A stretch of 64,000 nucleotides of DNA from Lentinula raphanica (GCA_027919835.1 JANVFP010000038.1:1-64000), one strand, 5' to 3'. Positions 37,198 to 51,779 are shown, numbered from the stretch's first letter. Numbers and translations: made by a program. The notes: generated from the sequence alone by a model not told the origin.

Positions 37198-38606
37198 ATG
37201 GCTTGTCTTATGATGGATCCTTCTTATTACAATTCGCTACAAACCACCACTCGTACACAACGCTCGCGCGCCGACAAACCCACCCGAGTTGTTCACCCTG
37301 CGAGTCTTGTCGATCCTAATTCGCATTCATCAGCTCTTCTTCTGCTCATAAACGCAAGGGTGACTTCCCACGTTGCTCGTAAGTGGATGACTTCCCGTAA
37401 CGATTTTTAATAAAACGTCGTATTTTCTAAACATCTGTCACAAATTTGTAATAGCAAAAATACAGAATTAATACAGAGTGTTTTCCCGTAAGCTTCTGAG
37501 CAAGGCGCTGCATGAGGTAAAAATATTGATGGGATTTCTGATCCCTCCTCTTCAAACACGACGTGCGATCATTCTTGAGTGCATAGCCGACGTTAGCCGA
37601 CTCGCCTAGGGAAAAATACAGCGCATTCCAATCTACAAGAGGGTCGGGACCCTCTTGTAGATTTGAGCATTTAGAAAAGCCCCAAAATTTCAAATTTCTT
37701 GATGTGACACGATGCCGCTCTCCGGCAGACATCGCTTATAGTTCACGTAACGATTAATACGACGTTAATAAACGCAAAATGCTTACGGGAAGTCATCCAG
37801 TATCAATTACCATTCTATACTCAAACAATGTCCTGACTTCCGTGCTTCTGTCTTGTAGAATACGCTGCAGACAATGTTGCTGATTGCCTGGGTTTCTATC
37901 TGAACATACGCCCAAGATTGTCGGAGGAAGAAATATCATATCGTCAGGCTGTCCGCCTGCGCTTCAGATCGTTTGTCCAAAACCTCTTTGATCGCTCTGG
38001 AGTCACGATCCCTGTCATTATAACCTCAATTATCTATATCGAAAGGGCACAACTTTACCTTTCGTACTCCAAGATCGACGAACGAGAACTAGCAAGAATT
38101 TACCTTGCTTCTATCATCGTTGCGTCAAAGGTGTGTATCTACTGTTGCTCATACATTGCAATCGTCATTGACTGATGTGTCCTCTCTAGTACCTCAACGA
38201 TTGTATCATGAGCAACACCATGTGGGAAGAATTCAACGCCGTCTTCGGAGCGCAAGAAATTGCTGAATTCGAATTGTCATTCCTTGCATGTCTCCGTTGG
38301 AAAATGAAGGTCTCTGACCGCGATATCCTTCTTCATTACGACGAGACGTTCTTCGAAGACCCGGCCATCGTGAACAACCCTCATTATTTCTGCCGCTCCG
38401 ATCCCTCCCAACCTCGAACGCAGGTCTGCTTGAATCCTAGTGGATACGACCGCTGCCCCGGACTTGCTTCGCCAAGCTCGTTCTCGTCAGGAGACGCTTC
38501 CTTACCACATACACCTATCGATGTGAAGACATCCTCCCGCAAGTCTCCGTCCAAACATAAATCGGCTTTCCGGAAAATTCTGCACGCATTTCGCGTTCAT
38601 TCGTAA
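37198..38606 (+). CDS. PHO80/PCL-type cyclin, copy 1 (289 aa)
   Basis: Three exons: 37198-37378, 37859-38130, 38190-38606 (870 nt, closes). The cyclin box covers about residues 80-200: RSFVQNLFDRSGVTIPVI, SIIYIERAQLYL, ELARIYLASIIVASKYLND, FELSFLACLRWKM. This pattern is typical of PCL cyclins that activate the Pho85 kinase (cell cycle, polarity, phosphate or glycogen control). The C-terminal 80 residues are a Ser/Pro-rich, probably regulatory tail. Intron 1 is 480 bp because a MITE is inserted; in copy 2 it is 63 bp. The donor still reads GTAAGT because the first base of the MITE supplies the T, so splicing may be intact. Confidence 0.9.
37384..37799. mobile_element. MITE-like non-autonomous DNA transposon (about 416 bp)
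   Basis: Present in cyclin copy 1 and absent from the otherwise near-identical intron of copy 2. The ends are inverted repeats: TGGATGACTTCCCGTAA at the left and its exact reverse complement at the right (17 bp perfect). Similarity continues to about 45 bp, including ACGTCGTATT. The flanking duplication is only 1-2 bp (G or AG) by comparison with the empty site. No transposase: the one open frame inside (37427-37732, -) resembles nothing. The superfamily cannot be assigned from this single copy. Confidence 0.88.
37630..37663. repeat. Perfect 16-bp hairpin inside the MITE
   Basis: Arms AATCTACAAGAGGGTC and GACCCTCTTGTAGATT separated by GG. It lies slightly right of centre of the MITE and would form a strong stem in single-stranded DNA or in the unspliced cyclin RNA. 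Confidence 0.85.
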
Positions 38607-39067
38607 CGAAACCTGGCTCATGCTTTCACTTGCGGCTTGATTGACGCATATACCCTTTTGCTTGCTTGCATCATTGTTCGTTCTACCAACATATGTAGTT
38701 AGTGAACGAATTATACCTGCCTGTATTGCGATCAAATATCACACCATTTTTAAACCTTCTTCATCTGGTGTTTTGAGTTGCCTGATCTTAGTTTTGAGTC
38801 TCAAAAGTCGTATCATCTCTTTTCTCATCGAACACAAAATGCTTGTCCCATCTTCAACTTACTCAAAGAACGAGACGGCTCTGGATGCTATATCTAATCT
38901 AATCTGAATTCAGTCAACGGGACCAATTCACAACATGGTACGACTTTTTCAAAATTAGCGCCAGGGAAACTTTCCACCTTAAAATATCCAACATTTTTAC
39001 CACCTAACACTCATTCTCCGCACTCCTTTGCTTCTTGGTCTTCTTCCTTGAAGAAACCTGGTGAAAG
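38607..39067. other. Intergenic region upstream of CYP51
   Basis: First part (to about 38900) belongs to the inverted duplication. The remaining about 165 bp should contain the CYP51 promoter and leader; it is pyrimidine-rich just before the ATG, as is common for fungal promoters. No specific sterol-response site recognised. Confidence 0.5.
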
Positions 39068-41150
<2,083 letters not shown>

Positions 41151-41997
41151 GACGCTAGAGAAGTCGAATACCAATTCTACCATTATCATATATAGATTAT
41201 TACTGATGCCCCGTAGTCGCGACTTCATCGTAACACACAATATTCCCATCCCGATTAACAATGCGATGAAAGTTTTCAGATGAGATTCAGGAGTCAGGAC
41301 AGACTTTTATTAGTCTCACTGCCTGACTTGCCACCTCGTTCACTGCTTCTTGTAATCTGGCATGTAAGCTACGCATCGTATTGGATGAATCGCACATTAT
41401 CGTACGTCTTAACTTGGCTCTCCGTGGCACACACATCGCGACGCATGTTGAGTTGCCTCAGCTCGTATCCGAACAGGATCTGCCACCCATCTGCCCTACT
41501 AGTAAGTAAACTCGTTGAAGTTCTTTGGTATTGTAGCCTCAAGGCCACACCAGGATGAAGGTATTCGGTGGAGTTTCACCAGGAGGCAAGTTGCAATTCG
41601 CCAAGATTCAGACTGAGACATCTTGAAGATGCACTCCCTGTACGTCAGCGGGCATGGCCACCACCATTACTTACGTCTAGGGCTCGTGGGGTACGTGCTG
41701 GTAGGTGTGGGTATTGGACAGGTGGTTAGTATCATTGACATGGCAAGCCACCGTTCGGTTTTGAGTTTCTTCATGGTCTTGATTTAATACGGCGCATCCC
41801 CGTCTTTCTGACTGTCAGCAAACCTGATTGGAAGCGCATTGTAACATTGTAAAGCGGCGTTGCGTCCACTACAGTTTCTCTCTCCGCCACCGTCGCCGCA
41901 TGCAGTCAAAATTTGGATTTGGGAAGGAGATTCACTGTATTGATACTCTGATACTACATACGCTTCTTCTAGAATTTCCCGAGCACCGTCACCTCTC
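41151..41997. other. Intergenic region between convergent CYP51 and SDR genes
   Basis: No gene supported; short frames at 41280-41558 (+) and 41784-42137 (-) show no recognisable features. Confidence 0.5.
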
Positions 41998-42981
41998 CTA
42001 CTCTTCATAGTATGGTTTAATGGATACTCCACCCAAACCTTGAATCGCGACCTTGAGAAAACCGGGCTCCTCTTGCAATCGGTTAGCGAAATTCTTATCT
42101 GCCTTGAGCTCATCGACGTCCCAATGTGCCCAAACAAAACGACCGTGCAACCAAGATGCCTCTGGAGAGGCAGCCCAGACAGAGAAATCTGCCGGTAACG
42201 CCACTACAAATTTGAAAGGCATGTAATTATCAAGTTCATAAGCACGGAGATGAGAACACGTACTCTCGTCCCATTTAGGGAGTTTTTGACCAGCGAAATA
42301 ATTCTGTGCGCCCTCAGTATAGAGTAATCCTGGGTGGTACGATATGATTTGAACGTCCTCGACGGATCGTTCATATGCAATGCGTCCAAGGACAGTTGTG
42401 AAAGCTGCTTTGGAAGATGTATACGGTGTTTGAGTCATTGCTGGATACCTCTGAATCGCAGCCGTAGAGACGTTGACCAGCTTCAACTGCTGTCCCACAG
42501 GACGAAGAGGCTGTTTAACGAATTTGGCTGTCATGAGGAAGTTACCTCCGACGTTAATGTCAAAGGCTTCCATGAACTCTTTCTTGTCGATACTCAATGT
42601 ATCTGGTACCAACGGGAAAAGCGTAGCTGCGTTGAGTACCAGTACATGAACGAAGATCTTCTGAGAGTGGAGGTAGTCCCAGAGCGCCGTAATAGAAACG
42701 TCGTCAGCCATGTCACCTACTTGAGAGATGAAGCTGGTATCGGGTGATTGGAACTCGTCACGGAGTTTCTGGATTGCAGCATCTAATGCGGGACGCTTGC
42801 GACTCAGGATGATGATCCTGGAAGCAGAGGCTTTGGCAAAAGAACGGGCGATCTCGAAGCCTAGTCCTTGGGCTCCTCCGGTTATGAGGACCGTTTTGCC
42901 AGCCTCACTGAGAGCGGGCTGCGTGGGCGAGATCGCTGGATATGTATCGCGGTGGTGAGTCAGGTTACTAGGGAAAGACAT
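41998..42981 (-). CDS. Short-chain dehydrogenase/reductase (307 aa)
   Basis: Two exons: 42264-42981 and 41998-42203, with a 60-bp intron (GTACGT...TTGTAG) whose removal joins KWDE to MALPADFS; left unspliced it stays open, so the frame alone does not prove the intron. Classical SDR signature: TGGAQGLG cofactor motif near residue 34, an NAA motif near 117, catalytic Ser in NVSTAAI, and YTSSK (YxxxK). The first residue after the second beta strand (SRKR) suggests NADP preference. The substrate is unknown; many fungal relatives are in secondary metabolism or detoxification. It converges on CYP51, but no joint pathway can be claimed. Confidence 0.9.
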   Translation of the reverse strand: MSFPSNLTHHRDTYPAISPTQPALSEAGKTVLITGGAQGLGFEIARSFAKASASRIIILSRKRPALDAAIQKLRDEFQSPDTSFISQVGDMADDVSITALWDYLHSQKIFVHVLVLNAATLFPLVPDTLSIDKKEFMEAFDINVGGNFLMTAKFVKQPLRPVGQQLKLVNVSTAAIQRYPAMTQTPYTSSKAAFTTVLGRIAYERSVEDVQIISYHPGLLYTEGAQNYFAGQKLPKWDESTCSHLRAYELDNYMPFKFVVALPADFSVWAASPEASWLHGRFVWAHWDVDELKADKNFANRLQEEPGFLKVAIQGLGGVSIKPYYEE

Positions 42982-45293
42982 CGTAGAAGACGAATTTACC
43001 CTCAGCCTCGCAGGAGTTGATATTTATACGGTAGGAAGGATATAGTACCTAGCCTGAATGGTCCTGGATGCTGACTGAGCTCGGCGTCCGCTGAGTAAAG
43101 AGAGACCTACACAAAATATTCTTGCGGGGCAAGAACGCTTCAAGGTTTCGTGATTAGTAAAACCCTGCAGAATTTCTGAAATTTAACCGTCATGACGAAG
43201 CACAGATTGATCACTACAGTGTTCTGAATTTCAGCGATTAAATCAAGGAGCGCGCAGAAAGAGTACCAGTAGTTTATGAGCTTCCGCATTGAAATTGGTT
43301 GATTCTTTGTCGTTCGAGTGTCAACCTGAGAATATGTTTTCGTCACTGGTGGAAGAACTTTTTTGTCTAAAAAGGAAACCGTTTTGAACAGAACATCTTA
43401 TCTTATCTTCAACCTCGAATCGCAGTTTTGTCCCCACAATAATTTCGACTGAACTCTCTAACCTCATGTTGTCTGTTCCCTATATTGAACAAAGAAGGCA
43501 CGACTTCCACAAGCCCGGAAAAATGCACCAGGGTTTCGTCAATGATGAAAATGAATTACCGTTTTAGTACATAAAGGGAACGACAAAGTGAGCGATGGTT
43601 GATGGAATTGCTGTTACTTGCTTTCTTGTTCCTTGGCTTTGGCTATCTTTGGGTCCTTTTCATTCTCTCCTCCTCAGCAACCTTACATCTTCACCGAGAA
43701 GGAGGTCAGTTGAAGGCACTGGATTGGGGAGTAATCCTGAGGAATTTGGGAGTTCAAGGTATGTAGAGTATCGAGTGTATCACAGTGCTCGTTGAACTGA
43801 TGATGTCGAATCACCCTTCCATCTCTTCTCGACCTCGTTGGACATCCTCAATCGCTGTGACCCCAAAATGACAACCTTGGACATATCTGTCGGCCTCGGG
43901 CGCTTTGTTGCCTCGGCACTCTTGTTTTTGACCCTGCGCCTTCGACGATGAACCGACAGACCGGCTATTTGACCCGATTACTGCTCCCGTATCAAGGAAA
44001 TCAACTCTCTTTGGTCTCTTTGGCACTCACTGAGCCTACAAATCCCAATTTCATTGCTGTAACACTCGAAGAACGAGGTAGTTCGTTGAAGAATTGGACA
44101 AGAAAGCCGAACGGAAGGGAATCTTAGCGGAGGACGCGAAGAAAATTTTGTCATTATACCGGTGTGTTTCGTTAGATTTGTCCTCATGCAACTTCTGACT
44201 CGAGAAGCACGTCCCATAGGCCTTCCCAGTACATATCCTTACGACTTCTTCCCTTCTGTACGTCCTAAACGAATATAGGATCTATATACTGGCTCTTGGA
44301 CGCGCGTCACCCTTCAAATTTCTGCCAAAGATCCTCTGTGACTGTTGAACTTGAGGCAAATCACATAATACACCACCGCCAGGCGTGTATATAATTACCA
44401 GCTTCTCTTCCTCGTTCAGCTCGTAATAATATACATCCCTTCCTCACTGCCAACACACAACCACCACTACGAAAGATATGTGAGTTTGCCATTTCGTTCT
44501 GGTCCCGTCCTCAAACATTCATCCCCTCATCGACTTAATCTCATGTATATTGAAATTTAACGTTCAACAGTCACACTACATCCGGAAGGATCATATCCCG
44601 TCGCACATCCCTCCTGTCATAAAGATCTTCGAGGGAGAAGTACTCCCTGCATTAGCTCGTCGTTGGTACGTTCGTCTTATCCTGTTTGTTGCCCTCTTTG
44701 TTCTGTTAGTCTGGATCAATCAATTCAATGCACTTCTCATTCCGTCAATGTTCAAATCTCACTCTATTCCTTCTCCCGCATCATACATATCTCATGAACT
44801 CCATCTTCGCCGCGTCGCGTATGAACCTCCTCAATCCCCGTTTTTTCTCATAATTTCTTCTCTGCTGTCTCATTTTTATACTCGTGTTCATCTCTTCCCG
44901 TGTCCGCGGAAGGCATTCAACTTGATTTGTGGAGTGCCTCGTGCTGACTGGAACAATTAGAACTCAAAATCTCGAACCTGTGGCGAACGTCCGTAACTAT
45001 CAGCTCACCACATTCACTCTCAATCATCTTATCCATCGCCGGAGATATCCGAGATTAACCGTAACGTTGCAGGGGAAGTGAACGAAATCAGCAGGGTGCA
45101 TTGTACGGTGAGCGGCGCGTCAGTCGGTGAGTGATCAATGACTGTAGAGGTATAGCCTCTTTCATATCTAACCGACAAACCAGTACACAAAATACAGCTT
45201 TGTTGTTCCGTACAGCACAGGACCAAGCATCCTAGACCCAGCGAACATACGAACCCCGCTCCGGTATCCAATTTCCGACATCCCCATACCGAC
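42982..45293. other. Long intergenic region, no reliable gene
   Basis: About 2.3 kb. It holds the SDR promoter at its left end and the HMG gene leader at its right end. A 136-codon frame at 44550-44960 (+) has a hydrophobic stretch (YVRLILFVALFVLLVW) but contains plausible splice signals that break it, and no family is recognised. It may be a 5' leader exon or small gene. Minus-strand frames at 43811-44217 are unconvincing. Confidence 0.4.
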
Positions 45294-48200
45294 ATGGATG
45301 CCACGCATTCCTACAATCCCAGCTCCACCCAGAAAGGTCAAAACATTGACCCTTCTGAAATTCATGACCTCCCATACCAGTCTGCAACCCAGACTAGGTT
45401 CCTCCCACCCATCGACGATCTGGACGATAATTCAGAAGACGATGATGATGACATGCCTCCTGGTATCATGGTAGATGATCTACCGATTCTTCCACCGCCA
45501 GTAATGTTCACCCATGACAATGCGGATGAGGGTGTCCCTCCTCCAGGCATCATGCTGAATGACAACGGGCTTGACTTCCATGATCGAAACCAAGGCGAAG
45601 CCAACGAAGAAGGGAGATTACCTCCTCACAGCGGCTCCTCCGCTTATACAGAAACCTCGGGCAATATCAACGAGCCAACTAGTGAATCCGGCACACCTGA
45701 TGCGCGCACTGGCCCTCTTACATTCAACTACACGTTTCTCCCGGATATGTCGTTGGCAACTGCTAGCGATGGCTCATCTGGTACTGGAATCACAGACGTC
45801 GCCAGCTCATTTGGTGAATACAATTCAGGAGGCGCCACGGATCATCCTATGGAGTCCATAACTAGAACCGACTACGATTCGGGATCCATACAAAGTGTTG
45901 CTTATCCTGCCTACCCGATAACATCCTACCCACCCACATCTTACCATCGTATCCCTCGCCCGCCCAACGCCTTCATTCTCTTCAGAAGTGCATTCATTCG
46001 AAGCCGTAAGATCTCCTCAGATATCGAGGGGAACCATAGCACTTTGAGCAAGATCATCGGAAGGTTATGGCGAAACCTACCTCCGGATGAACGTGCTGAA
46101 TGGGAAGCTCGCGCGAGACTCGCGCAAGAGGAACATCGGCAGAGGTACCCAGATTGGAGATTTAGTCCTGCTGGAGGCGGAGGTGTGTCCGGGAGAAGGC
46201 GAGGAAATCGAGGACGAGGGAGGGGAAGAGGGAGAGGGAGACTGAAAGCTGGACAGGGAGGAAGAACTTCAGGCTCAGGTGCAAGTGCAGGAGATGATTC
46301 CGCAGAGGCGGGGCCTCCGTTGAAACAGGACAAAGGCAAGGGCAAGGAGAGAGAAGTCGATTCAGATGCGGGCGTCGATGATATGTCTAGTATGGGTTCT
46401 GATCAGGCTGGGAGTGGACAAGATACAAGAGCGGTTGTACAGGTCGACTCCTCTGCCTGGCCTATAGTTCGTGGCGCTTCATCTAGTCATGCGGAGTCGT
46501 CCAAGAGGGTTCTTCATCGCTCTACGACCTCTGAAATCATCCAGGACTCATCCAGTGATTTCGATTCCCGTCTTCATTCGACGTCGAACTTGACAATGTA
46601 TCCCCGTTCCCTCTCACCTCAGGAACGCGACGATCCCGCTCCTCTGGGAGATACTCTTGCACTCGGTCCACAAGAATCAACATCAAGTAATCCTAGCGTT
46701 TCTTCTTCAACACTGTCACCGATAGACGAACAAAAGAAATATCACTCTTCTCTCGTCTCTGCCTCCCACGTTAATCCAGATAAGAGCCAGGAGCGGGAAG
46801 GGGAACCACAAGCACTCCAAGAACAAACCCACAACGCCGATTCTCATTCCAGTCTGTCCTTAAGAGAGGTCTCATCTGTCAAAAAGGAAGCGGACGCACG
46901 TGTGGACGCGATTGCTGACATGCTCATACGTGGTTACGAGGGTAAAGCGTTGGAAGCTGCAGTACAACAATGGGAAACAGCTGGTAGGAAAGAAAGTGAC
47001 AGGCGTATGTTGGATAGCAAAGGGAGGAAAGACAAGGACCAAAGAGACAATGGAAAGAAAGGGAAGACGAAAGAAGCAGAGACGAATCCGATAGAAGATA
47101 CGGCAGGCCAAGAACATGCTCTGGAGGAGGGGTTCCGCCCAAACATTGAGGTATCGGTATTACGGGAGCGTCAGATAGGTTCAGAAATCGCAGTCCGAGA
47201 GCAGGGTCAAAACGAGAACAGACCTGGGCATACTCATGATCTACAATCATCCGACCTCCACGTCGGAGAAGACGCTTTCCCTGAAGGTCATGACTGGTTC
47301 ACTGATTATAACTCCGGACCTACAGCCCTCTTGGATAGTGTCCAAAGTACGTATCTTCGCTGCCTGTTCTCTTCTGTGCTCGCTCATCAATTATTGTGTT
47401 CTACAGCTTCAAGGTCAAGTTCTAGCAACGAGACGGAAAGAGAACGCGGACGTGCTGGTGGTGAATGGGGTTTGTTTGACACAGTTGATGCTACAGCTGG
47501 TGCGATATAACATCTCGGTCATATTGGCTTGGAATCTGATTCAATTTGATTTCCCTTTAAATCGCCAGGTCCTGAACATTTCGCTTCTCCTAATGCATTA
47601 TTTCCTACCTCCATTCCCATCGCTCGTGTGTTTCTGAAACGGTCGCTCTCTGAACCAGCTGCTCCACGCCCGACTAGACCTAGATTACAGCTTCCCACGG
47701 AAGAGAACATTGAAACTGCAGAGAAAGATGGCCGCGACGAGGGAGGTGTTCGCACGGAGTATCATGAGGGATACCCTCAATTCGGTTTAGACCCTACGCT
47801 ATCGATGGCACATTCTATCCATCCGTTCCAATCACACGAAGAGCTCCCGACAGAAACCTCTCGGCCACCTGAAGATACAGTTTATCCCTCTCTATCCTTC
47901 CGGCATCTTTCCTCTTCCGACTTCTCTGGGGGAAGATATGCTCTGCGGCGCCATCACGCAAACAGTTATCCCGCAGTGACCCCAGGGTCGGCTCGAGGAC
48001 GGTCTGGGTATCCTATGTCTCCACATCCAAATCCAATACCTACATACACGACATCTTTGGCGCCACCTCAAGTACTTGTCCGTCGCTCCGAGGATACAGT
48101 AAGCAATATAAACAATGACTATTTGTGGTCCATATCTACCTTATCCGCAAGCCCGCCGTTGTCTTCTGTGTCTCGAACGACTTCATCTGATCCTGGGATG

Positions 48201-49424
48201 CTTTCTACGTTAGCGTTTGAGCATCCTTTGTCACCATATTCGTTTTCCAGGCCAGTGGCTGCTGCTATGGGCCTTCACGACAACAACGAATCTGATCAAC
48301 ATTGGGAATATGATGTCAGTGGAAGAAGCGAAAGTGGAAGCCCCATTCGTTCTGAAATGCATACTGGTTTTCCTTCGGCTCCTTTGCCGTATAATCCTAC
48401 ATATTTTCATGGTAATGAGATCTATCCGCGTCGAAGAGCATCATCAACCAGATCTTCATTGATTGCGCGAGATGCCACTCCAACTACGTCTCCGTTCTGG
48501 CATTCGAGCACGAACAGCAATATGCTCATGCCTTCTGCTTTCGAAGAAGCTCGTCGGCGACCCCTCAGTCGGGCTTCCCCACCTCCCTCCAGCCCTGCTT
48601 CTCCAGTCAATGAACTGCGGCCAGGACGACGGAATATCTTCCCTGTACATGAACATCGAAGAACATCGACATGGGGCGGCCGCTGGAGCAATCGGCAGCC
48701 CTCCAGTCCGGCTTCCTATGCAAGTCCTTCTCCCACGCCATCTTTATCCCCTCATCGTGAGCCCGTTGCGATGCATACGAATCAGACATGGGAGCAAGTG
48801 GAGAACGATCGACGCAGGGAACTTGCTTCCGAGTCCCCACTGGAACTGGAAAGGATACATGAGGCGGGTGAGAATAAATCCGTGGATATAACGCAACTAA
48901 TGAGTACAGAACAGATGGGCTGGGAACAGGTACCTCTTTCTATATCGTCTAGTATTACATGTACGATGATGACCCAATCACAACAGACGCGCTCTTCGTG
49001 GCCATTGCATCATGCGGTGTCGGAAGAAGAGATGGCCAGGACACAAACCCGCCAGGTCAATGATTTAGAAATGTCGCCGACCACATGGACGTCAGCATCT
49101 GTAGGACGTACGGGATATGTTGCGTCTATCATCGATCCACAACTTTCCGCTTCAGAGCCATACCTTGGCTCTCCGAAAACAAGTCAAGACCTTGCAGACG
49201 TCCGTTTGGAAGGTCATTCGATGCCATCTACTGCTCACTTACAGCCTAGCAATTTTACTTCATCATCATATAGTAGTCTGAGCGGCTGGGCAGGGGAGGA
49301 AAACAGTCCGAGCGTGTTATCCCCTTCACCTTTTGATGACTACCATTACCCTTCGGGTACGGGCGTTCTTGGGGATCCGGTCACCAACTCTACAACACCG
49401 AGTCCACCGTTGGTTCCTCAATAA
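45294..49424 (+). CDS. Large HMG-box transcription factor (1323 aa)
   Basis: Three exons: 45294-47346, 47407-47469, 47569-49424 (3972 nt, closes). A single HMG box of the SOX/MATA type lies at about residues 218-290 (RPPNAFILFRS, IIGRLWRNLPPDE, YPDWRF), so it should bind and bend DNA in a sequence-specific way. It is followed by a Gly/Arg-rich basic segment (RGRGRGRGRL, about 305) and long disordered Ser/Pro/Gln-rich regions with acidic patches near the N-terminus. In agaricomycetes such proteins act in mating and sexual development (for example pcc1), but orthology cannot be fixed here. A further in-frame intron near 48929-48985 is possible. Confidence 0.88.
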
Positions 49425-49916
49425 GTAGGCAAAACTTATTGGGGGCCATCTTCGAGAAGACTGGCAACGAGGACAACGATATAACCCGTTCTTGACTCTC
49501 GATCTGCCTCCAATTCTGAGAATTGCATAAAAAGAGACTCTTGTGACCTCACATTATTTCAAGTTTGTTCCCCTCCTTTTCTACAATCATATATGTTCAT
49601 GATGAAAGATTGATGACTCTCTTTTTCTTACTTTGCAAAGTACTAGTCGACCAGACGTGACAGTTTTCCTAATTATCCCTTGAATCTTGATTTCGCTCGG
49701 TGTGCTTGGTGATATACACAAATGAATTACATCTGCTTCTTTATAACATACATTCTAAAAGCCCAGGACAAATGATAAAGTCTGGTGAGATTTACTGAGG
49801 GAGGTTGGTGGTCATCGACCTTCAGCATCCCTGTAAGTAAGTAGTTTGGACTTCAAATAGAAACAAACGTTCCTCTTTCCGCCTTAGCTCCTACATCGAC
49901 GTGGTAAGAGGTATTG
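49425..49916. other. Intergenic region between convergent genes
   Basis: 3' flanks of the HMG gene and of the secreted repeat protein; no gene or repeat seen. Confidence 0.5.
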
Positions 49917-51319
49917 TTACAGCGGGAAGACTAATTTCCCCTGGCAATGCCAGCAGCAGGAGATCTTTGCTAATGGATTCTGATCAGCGACGAGTGCCAA
50001 AAAAACAGTGTACCGAAAGCAAACCTGTCCCCTCTCAAACAATACTTCATTACCTTCAAGATCTCGTATCTCCCCGGTGAGTTCGTCTTTTCTCAGCCTG
50101 AATTGCCCTTTACTGTTCTTCTTCAAACTATTCTTCCAATCGATGCGTCCGGCATAAATAGGTTCAACACTTCGACTAGGAACCGACCACTTTCGATCAT
50201 GCTGATCGAAGACACTGATCAAGGCGATCTGAAAGTCCTGGTCGGTCGCCAATTCTGGGTTTTCCGTATCTTGAACTATTCGCAGGTCTAAACTCCGATG
50301 TAGCTCGGGCAAATTTGGAATCTGTTCCCTGATGTTGTCCTCCGCCTGAGAACTGACTGACGCCAGGAGTCTTTGAACGGCGAGTACGAAAGCATCCTTG
50401 AAATCATCAGACTTGGTAGCATGATCTGGATGATAGTAGAGCTGGACTCTGCAACGTCCCCATTTGATCGATCCAGGATCAACAGGCTGGGAGTCAAGAC
50501 TCAATATGCGATGTTCAGATGAATAAACGCTGATCGCTAACCTTTCCATACTGGTACGATACCAGTGCCCTGTTTTTCTGGTCTCGTAACTCCCCAGTCA
50601 ATTTGTTGAGGTTGATCCTGGATTCCACTACTATTCCTTCGGAGTCCCTGTCCTCTTCGACACAGTTTGCCCAATCGATTTGCCCAGTATAACGAAATAC
50701 ATCCTCGAAAACAGAGGGTGACAGATTTTCCTTCTTCGGGTCATAGAGAGAGAAAACGAGTATGAAATCGTCGCGAGCCTTGATGTTGTCGTCCTTAATG
50801 ACTCTGGTGATGACAGCATCGTACTGTACTCCTTTCGACTTCGATATCCCGTATTTGGATCGAATGGATTTCCAAAAAGTCGTTCCCAAGGCGTCAAGGA
50901 GTTTTTGAACGGGACGTTTGTATACTAAAGGAACTTGGGAATCATAACGGATCCCGAGCTTGCTGGAAATATGAAGAGTCGCATGTATCCCTTGGTCCGT
51001 CACGAAATCATTTGGCTTGCGTGGTGGTAGGAAGAAATTCTTCAACCTGGTTGTAATTTTAGGTGGCTCAGGCTGGTGGGTCAAAGCACCACTCATGCTA
51101 GTATCCTGCAAGGGAATCAACATCAGTCGAAGATGGAATACTAAGCGAAGCGTATTCTACAAAAACAGACAAAGATCAATTGACACTCACAATTGTCGGA
51201 GAAGATGGACGGTGATGTGTTGGTTGAGTGGGGGCGGCAACGGCCCCTAGCGCGAACAAAGCTACTACACTCACGAAAAGGATTGGGAGGTGAATTTTCC
51301 CGGGAGACAGAGACCGCAT
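49917..51319 (-). CDS. Secreted orphan protein with an internal duplication (420 aa)
   Basis: Three exons: 51191-51319, 50542-51105, 49917-50486 (1263 nt, closes). Exon 1 encodes a signal peptide (LPILFVSVVALFALGAVAA) and a short Pro/Thr/His linker. The mature part is two related halves, each ending in a matching unit: GQIDWANCVEEDRD...LTGELRDQ in exon 2 and GRIDWKNSLKKN...LTGEIRDL in exon 3. This is an internal duplication with intron positions at the repeat boundaries. No known domain recognised. An alternative last intron (donor GTTTGC after FERGQ) would trim the C-terminus. Confidence 0.75.
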
Positions 51320-51499
51320 TGTAACTACTTGAGGAGCGGAAGGTTTTTGTGATTGCAAAATACTTTTGTCGAATGTCGAGAGGAATGTGTGTGACCCGCC
51401 GGCGGTGTCGAACAGTGAGCACTAGTGAGTGTTAAAGCTGAGGTACTTGGTGGGAGTTTGGTGGAAGACTGGTTGAGTTATTTACACGAGTTTGTCCAT

Positions 51500-51779
51500 C
51501 GGATTCACCGTTGGGAGCGCTGATACTGCCAAAGGGAGACTAGACTGCTGATAAAGACGACGGGGACATGTTAAGTTAGGATGGATAAGTATTTTGTGTA
51601 CGATGAGGAAAGAGATGATACGACTCCTTGTTTCAAAACACAAAACTAGAATCGGGCAACTCAAAACACCAGATGATGAACACGGTTTAAAAATGTGTGA
51701 TATTTAATCGCAATACAGACAGGTATAATTCGTTCACTACCTAGATATGTTGGTAGAACGAACAATGGTACAAGCAAGC
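51500..51779. repeat. Distal part of cyclin-locus copy 2, cut off by the insertion
   Basis: The reverse complement matches cyclin copy 1 from about 38665 to 38900 (shared GAACGAATTATACCTG, CTGGTGTTTTGAGTTGCC, CGTATCATCTCTTT). It begins exactly where the other part of copy 2 (62121 onward) ends, showing that the two were once joined. The outer edge near 51500 is approximate. Confidence 0.85.

Larger units (their letters stand above)
36640..38900. repeat. Inverted duplication of the cyclin locus, copy 1
   Basis: Matches, in reverse orientation, 62121-63760 plus 51500-51779. Here the unit is continuous except for a 416-bp MITE. It includes the cyclin gene, the divergent small gene and about 290 bp of downstream flank. 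It provides the uninterrupted reference (empty site) for the insertion at 51785-62115, and itself carries a MITE absent from the other copy. Confidence 0.9.

Noticed and set aside
37427..37732. 101-codon open frame inside the MITE (-)
   Set aside because: Spans the hairpin and non-coding interior, no transposase motifs, and absent from cyclin copy 2.
44550..44960. 136-codon frame with a transmembrane-like stretch
   Set aside because: Contains good splice signals that interrupt it, no homology recognised; described only as part of the intergenic region.
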